Origin: Vulcanimicrobiota bacterium
Lineage (GTDB): Bacteria > Vulcanimicrobiota > Vulcanimicrobiia > Vulcanimicrobiales > Vulcanimicrobiaceae
Length of the DNA: 35,413 nucleotides
Assembly: GCA_027315505.1 (NCBI GenBank)
Contig: DAHUXY010000167.1
Location: forward strand, 1 to 35,413
Reading direction: 5' to 3'
Below the pieces are notes generated by a model. The model ran no database searches. It was given only the letters and a program-made list of their open reading frames with translations, and was not told where the DNA came from. A program made the translations under genes and the position numbers. Below are positions 27,153 to 35,413 of the stretch, piece after piece (position 1 is the stretch's first letter; every line of letters starts with the position of its first letter).

Positions 27153-28940
27153 GTGTCCTGGCGCGCGTTGACGCTGTTGTGTTGCATAATCGCGACCTCG
27201 GCTCATGCCGAAGCGGCGGCGGTAGCTTTGCCCGCCGATCGTTCGTCACTATCGATTCTCTCCCAGACGGCGGTCGCAAGCGGTGCCTTGCCGGCGGCCA
27301 CCGTGCTATCCGGTCGCGCGCCCTTCGCGCCGTATCGGGCCGGGGCGCTGCGCGGGTGGCCGGTCGACGTGTGGATGCGGGTGCGCATCGGCCCGGTTCC
27401 CGCGGGCGGGCGGTGGTTTCTGCGCCTCTCCGTCGTCGATCGCGCCGATGCGTATATTCCGCTCGCCGACGGCGCCTACGTGCGCCAGCGTAGCGGCGTC
27501 GACGTGCCCTTTGCCGCGCGCACGGTTCCATACACGTTGCCGACGTTCGTCATCACGCCCGCCGATTCGAGCCGGTTGCCGGTCTATCTCCATCTGCACT
27601 TTCACCCCGAGCAGCAACTGGCGCTGACGCTGCAGGATGCGCCCCGTTTCTATCGAGTCTCGCTGCTTCGTCGCTTCATGCAAGGGGTATTTCTCGGCAT
27701 TCTCGTGGCGGTGCTGCTATTTAATCTCTATGTGTTCGTCGCGCTTCGAGCCGCCACGGCCTTATGGTATTCGAGTTTTACGTTCGCCCTCGCACTGTAC
27801 GAAGTCGTCACGACCGGCATCGGCGGTGAATACCTGTGGCCGGATCGCGGCGGCGACGCGCGCCTGGCGATACTGCTCACGGGCACGCTCGCGTTTGCGA
27901 CGTACCTGCTATTTGCGCGCGCCTTCCTGTTGCTGCGTCGCAACCTCCCGCGGATGGACGGGCTCATCATCGGGCTTTTCGCCGCGCAGACGCTGGTCGC
28001 AACCGTGCAGTATGCGCTCCCGGTTGGACGGGCGCTGGTTGCGCCGTTACTGATCGTTCAGTCCGCGGTGATGCTAAGCGTCGCCGCGGTCGGCATCGTG
28101 CGCTGGCGACAGGGCTTCCAGGCGGCGGGATTCTTTTCGATCGCGTTCGCGCCGTTGTTGGCGGGCGTGTTTGCGAATCTGTATTACGACGCCTACCTCC
28201 CGCTCGGAGGGGCCTGGCCATTGGCCGCTTACGGAATCGAAATAGGCGCGACGCTCCAATGCGTCATCATGACCTTTAGCGTGCTCGATCGCATTCAAAT
28301 GCTCGATCGCCAACGCCTCGCCGTAGAAGTCGCGCTCTCGAACCAAGCGCAGCGGAACAAGGAATTGCGAGCGATCGCACTCACCGATCCGCTCTCGGGT
28401 ATCCCGAACCGGCTCGCATTTTACGAGGGCATTCGCGAGGCGATCGAGCGCGCAAGGGTTGGCGGAGAGATGGTCGGAGTGCTGTTTATCGACGTCGACG
28501 GATTCAAAGACGTGAACGACGCCTACGGACATTCGACCGGCGACGAACTCCTGCGCATCGTCGCTCGACGCTTGACGACCGTTATTCGCGAGGCCGATAT
28601 GGCCGCGCGGATCGGCGGCGATGAATTTGCGGTGCTGGTGCGATCGGTAGCGGACGTCGACGAACTGGAACACGCGCGCGAGCGCGCCTTGGCCGCTTTC
28701 GTCGAACCCATCGTGATTGACACGCGGAGTTTACGGGTATCCCTGAGCGTCGGTATCGGCGTGTATCCGATGGACGGTGCGAGCGTTGATGAGGTCATCG
28801 ACGCGGCCGATCGCTCGATGTACGAACAGAAACAACGCCATGCGGCGATGGCCGGGCGCGCAGGCGGTCCCGCCGATCGCCGCGTACTGATGAACGACGA
28901 CGTCCTTATGGAGGGTGACCGAAGTGAACCGATATTATAA
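27153..28940 (+). CDS. Diguanylate cyclase with 7TM-DISM-type sensor region
   Basis: Signal peptide, extracellular beta domain, seven-TM-like hydrophobic region, coiled coil, then GGDEF domain (LSGIPNRLAFYEGI, DVDGFKDVNDAYGHSTGDELL, ARIGGDEFAVLV) with RxxD I-site READ five residues before GGDEF. Confidence 0.92.
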   Translation: MSWRALTLLCCIIATSAHAEAAAVALPADRSSLSILSQTAVASGALPAATVLSGRAPFAPYRAGALRGWPVDVWMRVRIGPVPAGGRWFLRLSVVDRADAYIPLADGAYVRQRSGVDVPFAARTVPYTLPTFVITPADSSRLPVYLHLHFHPEQQLALTLQDAPRFYRVSLLRRFMQGVFLGILVAVLLFNLYVFVALRAATALWYSSFTFALALYEVVTTGIGGEYLWPDRGGDARLAILLTGTLAFATYLLFARAFLLLRRNLPRMDGLIIGLFAAQTLVATVQYALPVGRALVAPLLIVQSAVMLSVAAVGIVRWRQGFQAAGFFSIAFAPLLAGVFANLYYDAYLPLGGAWPLAAYGIEIGATLQCVIMTFSVLDRIQMLDRQRLAVEVALSNQAQRNKELRAIALTDPLSGIPNRLAFYEGIREAIERARVGGEMVGVLFIDVDGFKDVNDAYGHSTGDELLRIVARRLTTVIREADMAARIGGDEFAVLVRSVADVDELEHARERALAAFVEPIVIDTRSLRVSLSVGIGVYPMDGASVDEVIDAADRSMYEQKQRHAAMAGRAGGPADRRVLMNDDVLMEGDRSEPIL

Positions 28941-29412
28941 GCTAAGCCTCGTGGCTGTTGCGCTTACACTAACACTTGCTGCGTGCGCCAAATCATCGAC
29001 TTCCGAGACGACTTCGAGCTCGAGTGAGACGACGGCCGCACCGATGGCCTCCGCGAGCGCCGGCGCCATGACGGCCGCCAACGGTGCCATGGCAAGCGAC
29101 GGAGCCAAGGTGTACCAAACGAACTGTTCGAGTTGCCATCAGGCGACCGGCGAGGGCGTCCCCTCGACGTTCCCTCCGCTCGCCGGGAACCCAACCGTGG
29201 TCGGTGACGCCACGAAAGTGATCCACATCGTGAAGTACGGCCTAACCGGCAAAGTTGTCGTGAAAGGCGTGACGTACGACGGCCAGATGCCGGCATGGGG
29301 CACGCAACTCTCCGATGCCGACGTCGCCGCAGCGGTCACGTACATCCGCTCCGCTTGGGGCAACAAAGCCGGTGCCGTGACCACGGCCGAGGTGAAGGCG
29401 GTCGCGCAGTAG
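28924..29412 (+). CDS. Lipoprotein c-type cytochrome (class I)
   Basis: Lipobox TLAAC, single CxxCH (NCSSCHQATGEGVPSTFPPLAGNP), C-terminal DGQMPAW axial Met region. GTG 28924 (or 28915) with upstream GGAGGG. Confidence 0.9.
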   Translation: MNRYYKLSLVAVALTLTLAACAKSSTSETTSSSSETTAAPMASASAGAMTAANGAMASDGAKVYQTNCSSCHQATGEGVPSTFPPLAGNPTVVGDATKVIHIVKYGLTGKVVVKGVTYDGQMPAWGTQLSDADVAAAVTYIRSAWGNKAGAVTTAEVKAVAQ

Positions 29413-29426
29413 CCGCGAGGGCGCGA

Positions 29427-30206
29427 TCAGCCGACTCGTACGCTGAGCATCGAGATCGAGCCGCCGTCGACGCCTTCGACCGGGAATGCGACCGGCTCGC
29501 CCGGCGTGCGCATGGCCAGGACGTAGAGCAGCGGGAGATAGTGTTCGGGGGTGGGCGCGCAGAGCAGCGCGTCCTCTCCGAGCGATTCGTAGTCGACGAG
29601 CGGTTCGTCGTTTCCGAGCAGCATCGCTTCGCGGGCGTACGCCTCGAAGCGTATCGCCCAGTCGAAGGGTGCTACGCTGTGGCGACCCCACGCGAACGTG
29701 TGGAGATTGTGAACGATATTTCCGCTTCCCACCACGAGGACGCCCTCATCGCGTAGCGGGGCAAGCCTTTGCGCGAGCCGATAGTGGGCTCGCGCGTCGA
29801 GCCGCTCGTCGAGGCTCAACTGAACGACGGGGATGTCGGCGTCGGGGAAGGCGTGTACGAGGACCGACCAGGTGCCGTGATCGAGGCCCCAGGAGAAATC
29901 CAGCCCGACCGGTGTTGGAGCCAGGAGCGCGCTTGCGCGCTCCGCAAGCGCGGACGAGCCGGGCGCGGGATATCGAACGCGATAGAGCTCGGGCGGGAAA
30001 CCGCCGAAATCGTGAATCGTTCGCGGGGCGTCCATCGCCGTGACGTGCGTTCCAGGAACGTACCAGTGCGCGGAGACGGCTAAGATCGCGCGCGGCCGCG
30101 GAACGCCCTGTCCGATGGCGCGCCAGCCGCGCGTATAGGCGTTGTCGTCCAATGCGTTGAGCGGATTTCCGTGGCCGAAGAAGATCGCCGGCATTCGTGC
30201 TGTCAT
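29427..30206 (-). CDS. DODA-type extradiol aromatic ring-opening dioxygenase family protein
   Basis: MPAIFFGHGNPLNAL, ILAVSAHWYVPGTHVT, FSWGLDHGTWSVLVHAFPDADIPVVQLSLD, VLVVGSGNIVHNL. Confidence 0.93.
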   Translation of the reverse strand: MTARMPAIFFGHGNPLNALDDNAYTRGWRAIGQGVPRPRAILAVSAHWYVPGTHVTAMDAPRTIHDFGGFPPELYRVRYPAPGSSALAERASALLAPTPVGLDFSWGLDHGTWSVLVHAFPDADIPVVQLSLDERLDARAHYRLAQRLAPLRDEGVLVVGSGNIVHNLHTFAWGRHSVAPFDWAIRFEAYAREAMLLGNDEPLVDYESLGEDALLCAPTPEHYLPLLYVLAMRTPGEPVAFPVEGVDGGSISMLSVRVG

Positions 30207-30251
30207 AATGATTGCGAACCGAATGCGGCGCCGGCGGTTGCGCGATCGCGT

Positions 30252-30848
30252 TCACGCAACCGAGCGAAATTCGGTATCGAACAGCTCGCAGACGTAGGCG
30301 AACATCGCCGGGTCGAGGTGGGCTAGACGGCTGCGCGTGGCTCGCGGCCATGCGGATGCCGGGTCGTTCGCTTCGATAAACGCTCTCAACGATTCGGCGA
30401 AGTATTCGTCGATGCCGGTCGCCGCATACGGCGTTACGAAGGCTCGCGCGTTCGAGAAGCAGCGACGGATCCGCGGATCGATGCCCGAGCGGTAGATGCC
30501 CGCGCCCAGAGCGCAATCCAGCGCGTGCCCGAACTCATGAGCCACCGTCATCGGGCTGCGCGAACGGAGATAGACGGTGCGCTCTTCCACGACGAAGAGC
30601 CCGGCCGGCGGTGCGGGCCAGCTATCGACGTCGATTCCAAGCCGCTGCAACGCCGGCGACGCCTGAGCGTATCGCTCGGACCGGCGTAGCGGCGCGACGC
30701 GAATCCCGCGTTCGAACGCGTAGTGCAACGCGCCGATGCCGAAACGCTGGAGCGTTTCGCAGATCGTGGAGTGGCCCAGAAGGCTACGTTCCGGCGCAAG
30801 TAAACGGTGGGCGACTGCCGTGGGAGTAGCGGACATCCATGCGAGCAT
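30252..30848 (-). CDS. Zinc metallopeptidase, anthrax lethal factor-like (ATLF/PPEP) family
   Basis: MTVAHEFGHALDCALG (HExxH) and downstream Glu motif DEYFAESLRAFIE in the ATLF-like arrangement. Confidence 0.6.
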   Translation of the reverse strand: MLAWMSATPTAVAHRLLAPERSLLGHSTICETLQRFGIGALHYAFERGIRVAPLRRSERYAQASPALQRLGIDVDSWPAPPAGLFVVEERTVYLRSRSPMTVAHEFGHALDCALGAGIYRSGIDPRIRRCFSNARAFVTPYAATGIDEYFAESLRAFIEANDPASAWPRATRSRLAHLDPAMFAYVCELFDTEFRSVA

Positions 30849-30939
30849 CGGGCATCGCGATTGCCGAAAACGCTCCGGTATGTGAACGCGGCGTGGCTTT
30901 GCTGCGACGCTGGTGCTGGCCTAACGCTGCGCGGTGGTG

Positions 30940-30945
30940 TATGGT
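30940..30945 (+). promoter_or_regulatory. Putative -10 element upstream of the VIT1-like gene
   Basis: TATGGT, 9 nt, ATG at 30955. Confidence 0.4.
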
Positions 30946-30954
30946 TTTGAGGTT

Positions 30955-31653
30955 ATGCGCGCTGCACACCCCCACGTCGAGCGGCACTTTACCGCCTCGG
31001 AAGCCGTTCGTGACGTCGTCATCGGCATGTCGGACGGGCTAACCGTTCCGTTCGCGCTCGCCGCGGGCATCTCGGGTGCTTTTGCCCAATCGCACTTCGT
31101 CGTTACGGCGGGCGTGGCGGAATTGGCGGCGGGCGGAATTGCGATGGGCCTGGGCGGCTATCTCGCGGCCCGAACCGAGCGCGAACATTATCAGAACGAG
31201 CTGCGGCGCGAACGCGACGAAGTCGAACGCATTCCCGATCACGAGCGCGGCGAAGTGATCGAAATCTTCGAAGGGTACGGGCTGCACGGCGACGCGCTCG
31301 AACGCGTGGTCGATGCGATCACGGCCGACCCGGAGCGATGGATCGATTTTATGATGCGCTTCGAACTTGGCTTGGAGGCGCCCGATCCGAAGCGTGCGCG
31401 AAGCGCGGCGGCGATCATCGGCGGGTCGTACGTTGTCGGCGGCCTGGTTCCACTACTACCGTATATGTTGATTGCCAATACCGGTCGCGCATTTGTCGTG
31501 TCGGCGATCATCACGATGCTGGCGTTAGCGGTGTTCGGCGTGGTAAAAGGACGCTTTACGGGAGTCGCTCCGCTTAAAGCGGGATTCCAAACGCTCGCCA
31601 TCGGCGGCGTCGCCGCGATCGCGGCTTACGCGCTCGCCAAATGGATTGCGTAG
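30955..31653 (+). CDS. VIT1/CCC1 family iron/manganese transporter
   Basis: VRDVVIGMSDGLTVPFALAAGISGA, GGIAMGLGGYLAARTEREHYQNELRRERDEVE, C-terminal TMs GGSYVVGGLVPLLPYML. Confidence 0.92.
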   Translation: MRAAHPHVERHFTASEAVRDVVIGMSDGLTVPFALAAGISGAFAQSHFVVTAGVAELAAGGIAMGLGGYLAARTEREHYQNELRRERDEVERIPDHERGEVIEIFEGYGLHGDALERVVDAITADPERWIDFMMRFELGLEAPDPKRARSAAAIIGGSYVVGGLVPLLPYMLIANTGRAFVVSAIITMLALAVFGVVKGRFTGVAPLKAGFQTLAIGGVAAIAAYALAKWIA

Positions 31654-31726
31654 CGTAGTCCATTACTCCCAATTAACGCCGAGGGTCCGGGAGTCGCGGT
31701 AGCGCGCGCGAATCTTGCTATGGCAT

Positions 31727-32023
31727 ATGACGCAAATCGGCGATCTCGTTCTCAACGCCGCGGCGCACAGCGTATGCGTTGACGGCGTTACGGTCCCGCT
31801 GACCCGGGCGGAATTTCGGATTCTTGCGGCACTCTGTGAGAGCCCGGGGGAAGTCTTTACCCGCTCGCAGTTGCTCGATCGCTTGAGCGACGGGGGAAGC
31901 ATTTACGAGCGAACGCTAGACCGTCATATCAACAACGTACGCAAAAAAATCGAACCGAACCCGCGCGATCCGCAATACGTGCAAACGGTATATGGAGTCG
32001 GGTATCGCGTCAGGCGGCCTTAG
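31727..32023 (+). CDS. Stand-alone OmpR/PhoB-type winged-helix DNA-binding protein (no receiver domain)
   Basis: LTRAEFRILAALCESPGEVFTRSQLLDRLSDGGSIYERTLDRHINNVRKKIEPNPRDPQYVQTVYGVGYRVRRP covers the whole ORF; possible TTG start at 31715. Confidence 0.88.
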   Translation: MTQIGDLVLNAAAHSVCVDGVTVPLTRAEFRILAALCESPGEVFTRSQLLDRLSDGGSIYERTLDRHINNVRKKIEPNPRDPQYVQTVYGVGYRVRRP

Positions 32024-32439
32024 GCCGAATCTTCCAGGCGCGAACATTCGGCGCAGCGACCCCGGAAGTGGACGGTGGCATTCGCGATCGCGCCGCCGAT
32101 TTGCGCGGCGAGCGCGGTGGTGACGGTGGCCGGGATCGCGAAATCGACGTCCTGCACGTCCCCGCAACGGTCGCACCGGAAGTGCGCGTGCGCGGGCCCG
32201 GCCGGCTCGTAGTAGGCGCGCTCGGCCCCGTGCGGCGTGATTTCGGAGATCAACCCGAGGTCGCGAAGCTTGGTGACCGCCCGGTAGACGGTCGTAAAGC
32301 CGATCCGCGGCTGCCTGGACTGGGCGAGCGAGAAGAGATCGGCCATGGCGAGGTGCCGCCCGATGCCCTGCTCCTGAACGATTTCATAGACCAAGCGGTG
32401 GCTTTTGGAGAGGGGCGCCTGAAGAGGGGAGGGGTTCAT
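32020..32439 (-). CDS. Fur/PerR-family transcriptional regulator
   Basis: GFTTVYRAVTKLRDLGLISEI, HAHFRCDRCGDVQDVD, and C-terminal CAEC. Confidence 0.93.
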   Translation of the reverse strand: MNPSPLQAPLSKSHRLVYEIVQEQGIGRHLAMADLFSLAQSRQPRIGFTTVYRAVTKLRDLGLISEITPHGAERAYYEPAGPAHAHFRCDRCGDVQDVDFAIPATVTTALAAQIGGAIANATVHFRGRCAECSRLEDSA

Positions 32440-32445
32440 GGCGTT

Positions 32446-32451
32446 ATCCTA
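32446..32451 (-). promoter_or_regulatory. Putative -10 element upstream of the Fur-family gene
   Basis: Minus strand TAGGAT, 6 nt, ATG at 32439. Confidence 0.4.
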
Positions 32452-32571
32452 CCACGCCATCCGGCCCGTTGTCGAAAGCGGAAGTCGTTTTCACCCCGGC
32501 GGATTTCGGTCCCGGCTCGCTCGAGGGTGCAGGAGTCCGGTCTTTATTAAAAATAATAATGCACCATATAT

Positions 32572-33031
32572 CATGAGCGCTCGTAGTAAGGGACCGGCCG
32601 AAGAGGTCATCCGGGGACCGATCAAGTCCAAGACGGTCTTCCCCGTCCTGATCCTCCATCTGCTGGCAACCGAACCCGACCACGGATCCGGCTTGATGCA
32701 ACGCATCGAGTCCCTCTGCCACGGGCTATTGGCCGTGAATACCAATACGATCTACCCGCTGTTGCGGCGATTAGAGGAACGCGGGTTCATCGTCGGCGAG
32801 TGGGAGCATCCGACCAAGCGCTCCCGGCGGTATTACCGCATCACCGACGACGGACGCGCTCGCCTCGACCGCATCAAAACTGGAATGTTGCCCTACCTTG
32901 ACATGCTCGCCGGATCGATCGCTCGGCTTCGCGGCGAGCTCTACGACGCCGACGCGACAGCGCAACCGCGCACGAGCGGAACGCTGCGCGCCCAAGGCGT
33001 CACCTCCACTGCAACGTCTGCGCTAGCCTAG
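32572..33031 (+). CDS. PadR-family transcriptional regulator
   Basis: VFPVLILHLLATEPDHGSGLMQRIE, NTNTIYPLLRRLEERGFIVGEWEHPTKRSRRYYRITDDGRARL. ATG 32572 preferred over the 32438 extension. Confidence 0.9.
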
Positions 33032-33051
33032 CGGAAAGAATCACCACTGCC

Positions 33052-34872
33052 ATGAGTACGTATCAAGCCCCCCTGCGCGATATGCAATTCGTTTTGCGCG
33101 AACTCGCCGGTATCGACGACATCGCGAAGCTCCCCGGCTTCGAGGACACGACCGACGTTCTCGATTCGATTCTCGAAGAGGCCGGCGCATTTGCAACCGG
33201 CGTGCTCGACCCGCTCAACCGTACGGCCGACAAAGAGGGCTGCACGTGGAAAGACGGCGAGGTCACCACGCCCAAGGGCTTCAAAGAAGCCTACAAAAAA
33301 TTCGCCGACGCCGGATGGATCGGCTTGCCGGTGCCGGCCGAATACGGCGGCCAGGGCCTGCCGCAGCTCTTGCTCGGCCCGACGCTCGAAATGTGGAACG
33401 GTTCCAACATCGGTTTTGCGAACGGTCCGCTGCTGAACCAGGGAGCGATCGAAGCGATCGAACTGGTGGGTTCGGACGAACAGAAGAAGACCTACATTCC
33501 GAATTTGGTCTCCGGTAAATGGACCGGCACGATGAACTTGACCGAACCGCAGGCCGGCTCCGATCTGGCCGCGACGACGGCGAAAGCGGTGCCGCAAGGC
33601 GACCACTACCTGCTCAAAGGCCAGAAGATTTTCATCACGTTCGGCGAGCACGACTTAGCCGAGAACATCATTCACCTAGTGCTGGCGCGCCTTCCCGACG
33701 CACCGCCCGGCACCAAAGGCATCTCGCTATTCATCGTGCCGAAGTTCTTGGTGAACGCCAACGGAACGCTCGGCGAAAAGAACGACGTCGTGTGCGTGGG
33801 CATCGAGCACAAGCTCGGCATTAACGGCAATCCGACTTGTACGATGGCGTACGGCGAGAAGGGCGAGGGCGCCGTCGGCTATCTCGTCGGAGAGCCCAAT
33901 CGCGGCCTCGAATACATGTTCATCATGATGAACGCAGCGCGTTTCTCGGTTGGCGTGCAGGGCTACGCGGTCGCCGACCGCGCGTACCAGCACTCGCTCG
34001 AGTACGCGAAGGAGCGCGTCCAGAGCCGCGACGCCGCTTCGCGCAATCCGCAGCCGGTGCGCATCATCGAGCACCCCGACGTGCGACGCATGCTGATGTG
34101 GCAGAAATCGCAAATCGAAGCGATGCGCGCGCTCGCATACGTCACGGCCGCTTCGCTCGATCTCGCGCACAAGCATCCCGACGAGAAAGTGCGCAAGGAG
34201 CACAAGGCGTTCATCGAACTGATGATTCCGGTGGTCAAGGGCTGGTCGACGGAAGTCTCGCAAGACTTGGTTTCGACCGCGCTCCAAATCTTCGGCGGCA
34301 TGGGCTACGTTGAAGAGACCGGCATCGCGCAGCAGTATCGCGACGTGCGCATTACCACGATCTACGAAGGCACGACCGGGATTCAGGCACTCGATTTGGT
34401 CGGGCGCAAGCTGATCCGCGACATGGGTGCTACGGCAACCGCGGTGATCAAGCAAATGGAGAAGTTCGCCAAGGAGGCCGCCGCACACGACAACGCCGAC
34501 GTGAAGGCGCTGGGCGAGGCGCTGCTCAAGGGCATCGCCACGCTCGGAGAAGTCTCGCAGTGGATCGGTATGAACGCGATGGGCGATCTGCATAAAGCCT
34601 TCGCCTGTTCGGTGCCGTATCTCAAGCTGTGGGGCGTCGTTGCCGGCGGCTGGCAGATGACGCGCGCGGCCCAGGTGGCGGCGGAGAAGATCGCCGCCGG
34701 CGATACCGACCCGTTCTACAGCTCCAAGATCACCACGGCCAAGTTCTATGCTTCGCACGTGATGACGCAGGCGGCATGGCTCAAACGCCAGGTCATCGAC
34801 GGGTCCGGCGACGTGATGACGCTGCCGGAATCGGGCTTCGAGCTCGACCGCAAAGCGGCGGTCACCGCGTAA
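33052..34872 (+). CDS. Acyl-CoA dehydrogenase (long form, FadE/DmdC-like)
   Basis: LPVPAEYGGQGLPQ, GTMNLTEPQAGSDLAATTAKA, FITFGEHDL, QIFGGMGYVEETGIAQQYRDVRITTIYEGTTGIQALDLVGRKL. Confidence 0.95.
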   Translation: MSTYQAPLRDMQFVLRELAGIDDIAKLPGFEDTTDVLDSILEEAGAFATGVLDPLNRTADKEGCTWKDGEVTTPKGFKEAYKKFADAGWIGLPVPAEYGGQGLPQLLLGPTLEMWNGSNIGFANGPLLNQGAIEAIELVGSDEQKKTYIPNLVSGKWTGTMNLTEPQAGSDLAATTAKAVPQGDHYLLKGQKIFITFGEHDLAENIIHLVLARLPDAPPGTKGISLFIVPKFLVNANGTLGEKNDVVCVGIEHKLGINGNPTCTMAYGEKGEGAVGYLVGEPNRGLEYMFIMMNAARFSVGVQGYAVADRAYQHSLEYAKERVQSRDAASRNPQPVRIIEHPDVRRMLMWQKSQIEAMRALAYVTAASLDLAHKHPDEKVRKEHKAFIELMIPVVKGWSTEVSQDLVSTALQIFGGMGYVEETGIAQQYRDVRITTIYEGTTGIQALDLVGRKLIRDMGATATAVIKQMEKFAKEAAAHDNADVKALGEALLKGIATLGEVSQWIGMNAMGDLHKAFACSVPYLKLWGVVAGGWQMTRAAQVAAEKIAAGDTDPFYSSKITTAKFYASHVMTQAAWLKRQVIDGSGDVMTLPESGFELDRKAAVTA

Positions 34873-34873
34873 C

Positions 34874-35413
34874 ATGGCACAGGTACGCGTGGAGGATCGC
34901 GACGGCGTTCGCATCCTCACCCTCGATAATCCGCCGGTGAACGCGCTCTCGTTCGCGTTCTCGGCCCAACTGCTCTCGGCCGTCGAAACGGCCGAGAGCG
35001 ACCCCGCAATCAAAGCGATCGTCATCACCGGCGTCAACAAGAATTTCTCCGGCGGCGCGGACGTCAACGATTTCTCAACCGAGCCGACACCCGAAACAAA
35101 AACGGTTCGCGATGTCATTGGCGCGGTCGAGCGTAGCGCGAAAACGTACGTCGCCGCGATCGACGGCAATGCGTTGGGCGGCGGGCTCGAACTCTCGCTG
35201 GCTTGCGACTATCGCGTTGCGACCGCAACATCGAAAGTCGGGCTCCCCGAAATCAAGCTCGGCCTGTTGCCCGGAGCGGGCGGCACGCAGCGTCTGCCGC
35301 GTCTGATCGGCGCGCAGGCGGCGCTCGAAGTCATGCTCAAAGGCTCGACGCACCCGGCGCCCAAGGCCAAAGAGAGCGGCATCCTCGATGAAGTCGTGGA
35401 GTCGAACGTCGTC
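34874..35413 (+). CDS. Enoyl-CoA hydratase/isomerase (crotonase) domain, probably N-terminus of a FadB/FadJ-type protein; truncated by the window end
   Basis: MAQVRVEDRDGVRILTLDNPPVNALS, GGADVNDF, AIDGNALGGGLELSLACDYRVAT, LPEIKLGLLPGAGGTQRLPRL; open to the window edge (180 codons). Confidence 0.92.
   Translation, partial: MAQVRVEDRDGVRILTLDNPPVNALSFAFSAQLLSAVETAESDPAIKAIVITGVNKNFSGGADVNDFSTEPTPETKTVRDVIGAVERSAKTYVAAIDGNALGGGLELSLACDYRVATATSKVGLPEIKLGLLPGAGGTQRLPRLIGAQAALEVMLKGSTHPAPKAKESGILDEVVESNVV

Noticed and set aside
27108-27153. Possible c-di-GMP riboswitch upstream of the GGDEF gene
   Set aside because: Only a small hairpin (GCCTT-GCGGA-AAGGC) near the start is visible; no GEMM consensus elements recognised.
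31663-31902. 79-aa minus ORF at the VIT1/wHTH junction
   Set aside because: Overlaps the well-supported wHTH gene; no motif.
33727-35169. 480-aa antisense ORF opposite the acyl-CoA dehydrogenase and hydratase
   Set aside because: Shadow ORF spanning two well-supported genes.

Overview
GC-rich bacterial chromosomal window with dense, mostly operonic coding and no rRNA, tRNA, CRISPR or mobile element that I could see. Left to right: a truncated sensor histidine kinase, then an RND-TolC-MFP efflux operon; a membrane AAA+ protein with two degenerate ATPase modules and a PAP2-like membrane protein (minus strand); dxs, secG and an OppD/OppF-type ATPase pair; a Lys/Arg/Ala-rich histone-like repeat protein (minus); topA-trmFO-hslV-hslU; a small lipoprotein; and a def-fmt-rsmB operon that runs into an FHA/FHA/PP2C-like/FtsW-RodA/YibQ-like cluster. 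After that come a 7TM-GGDEF protein, a lipoprotein cytochrome c, a DODA-type dioxygenase, an anthrax-lethal-factor-like HExxH protein, a VIT1/CCC1 transporter, a receiver-less OmpR-type winged-helix protein, a Fur regulator, a PadR regulator, an acyl-CoA dehydrogenase and a truncated enoyl-CoA hydratase. The most interesting signal is the cell-wall/division cluster. Its PP2C-like protein has lost nearly all canonical metal-binding motifs, and the gene after FtsW/RodA is a YibQ-like divergent polysaccharide deacetylase that has also lost its catalytic motifs. Together they look like an FHA plus pseudoenzyme regulatory module around an intact SEDS protein. Other notable items: a TANNNT motif 6-9 nt before several start codons (candidate leaderless transcription), a 12-bp palindrome inside the promoter spacer of the histone-like gene, stop codons of convergent genes shared within palindromes, and apparent enrichment of the GCGATCGC octamer. 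All family calls come from motif recognition by eye; no database search was run.
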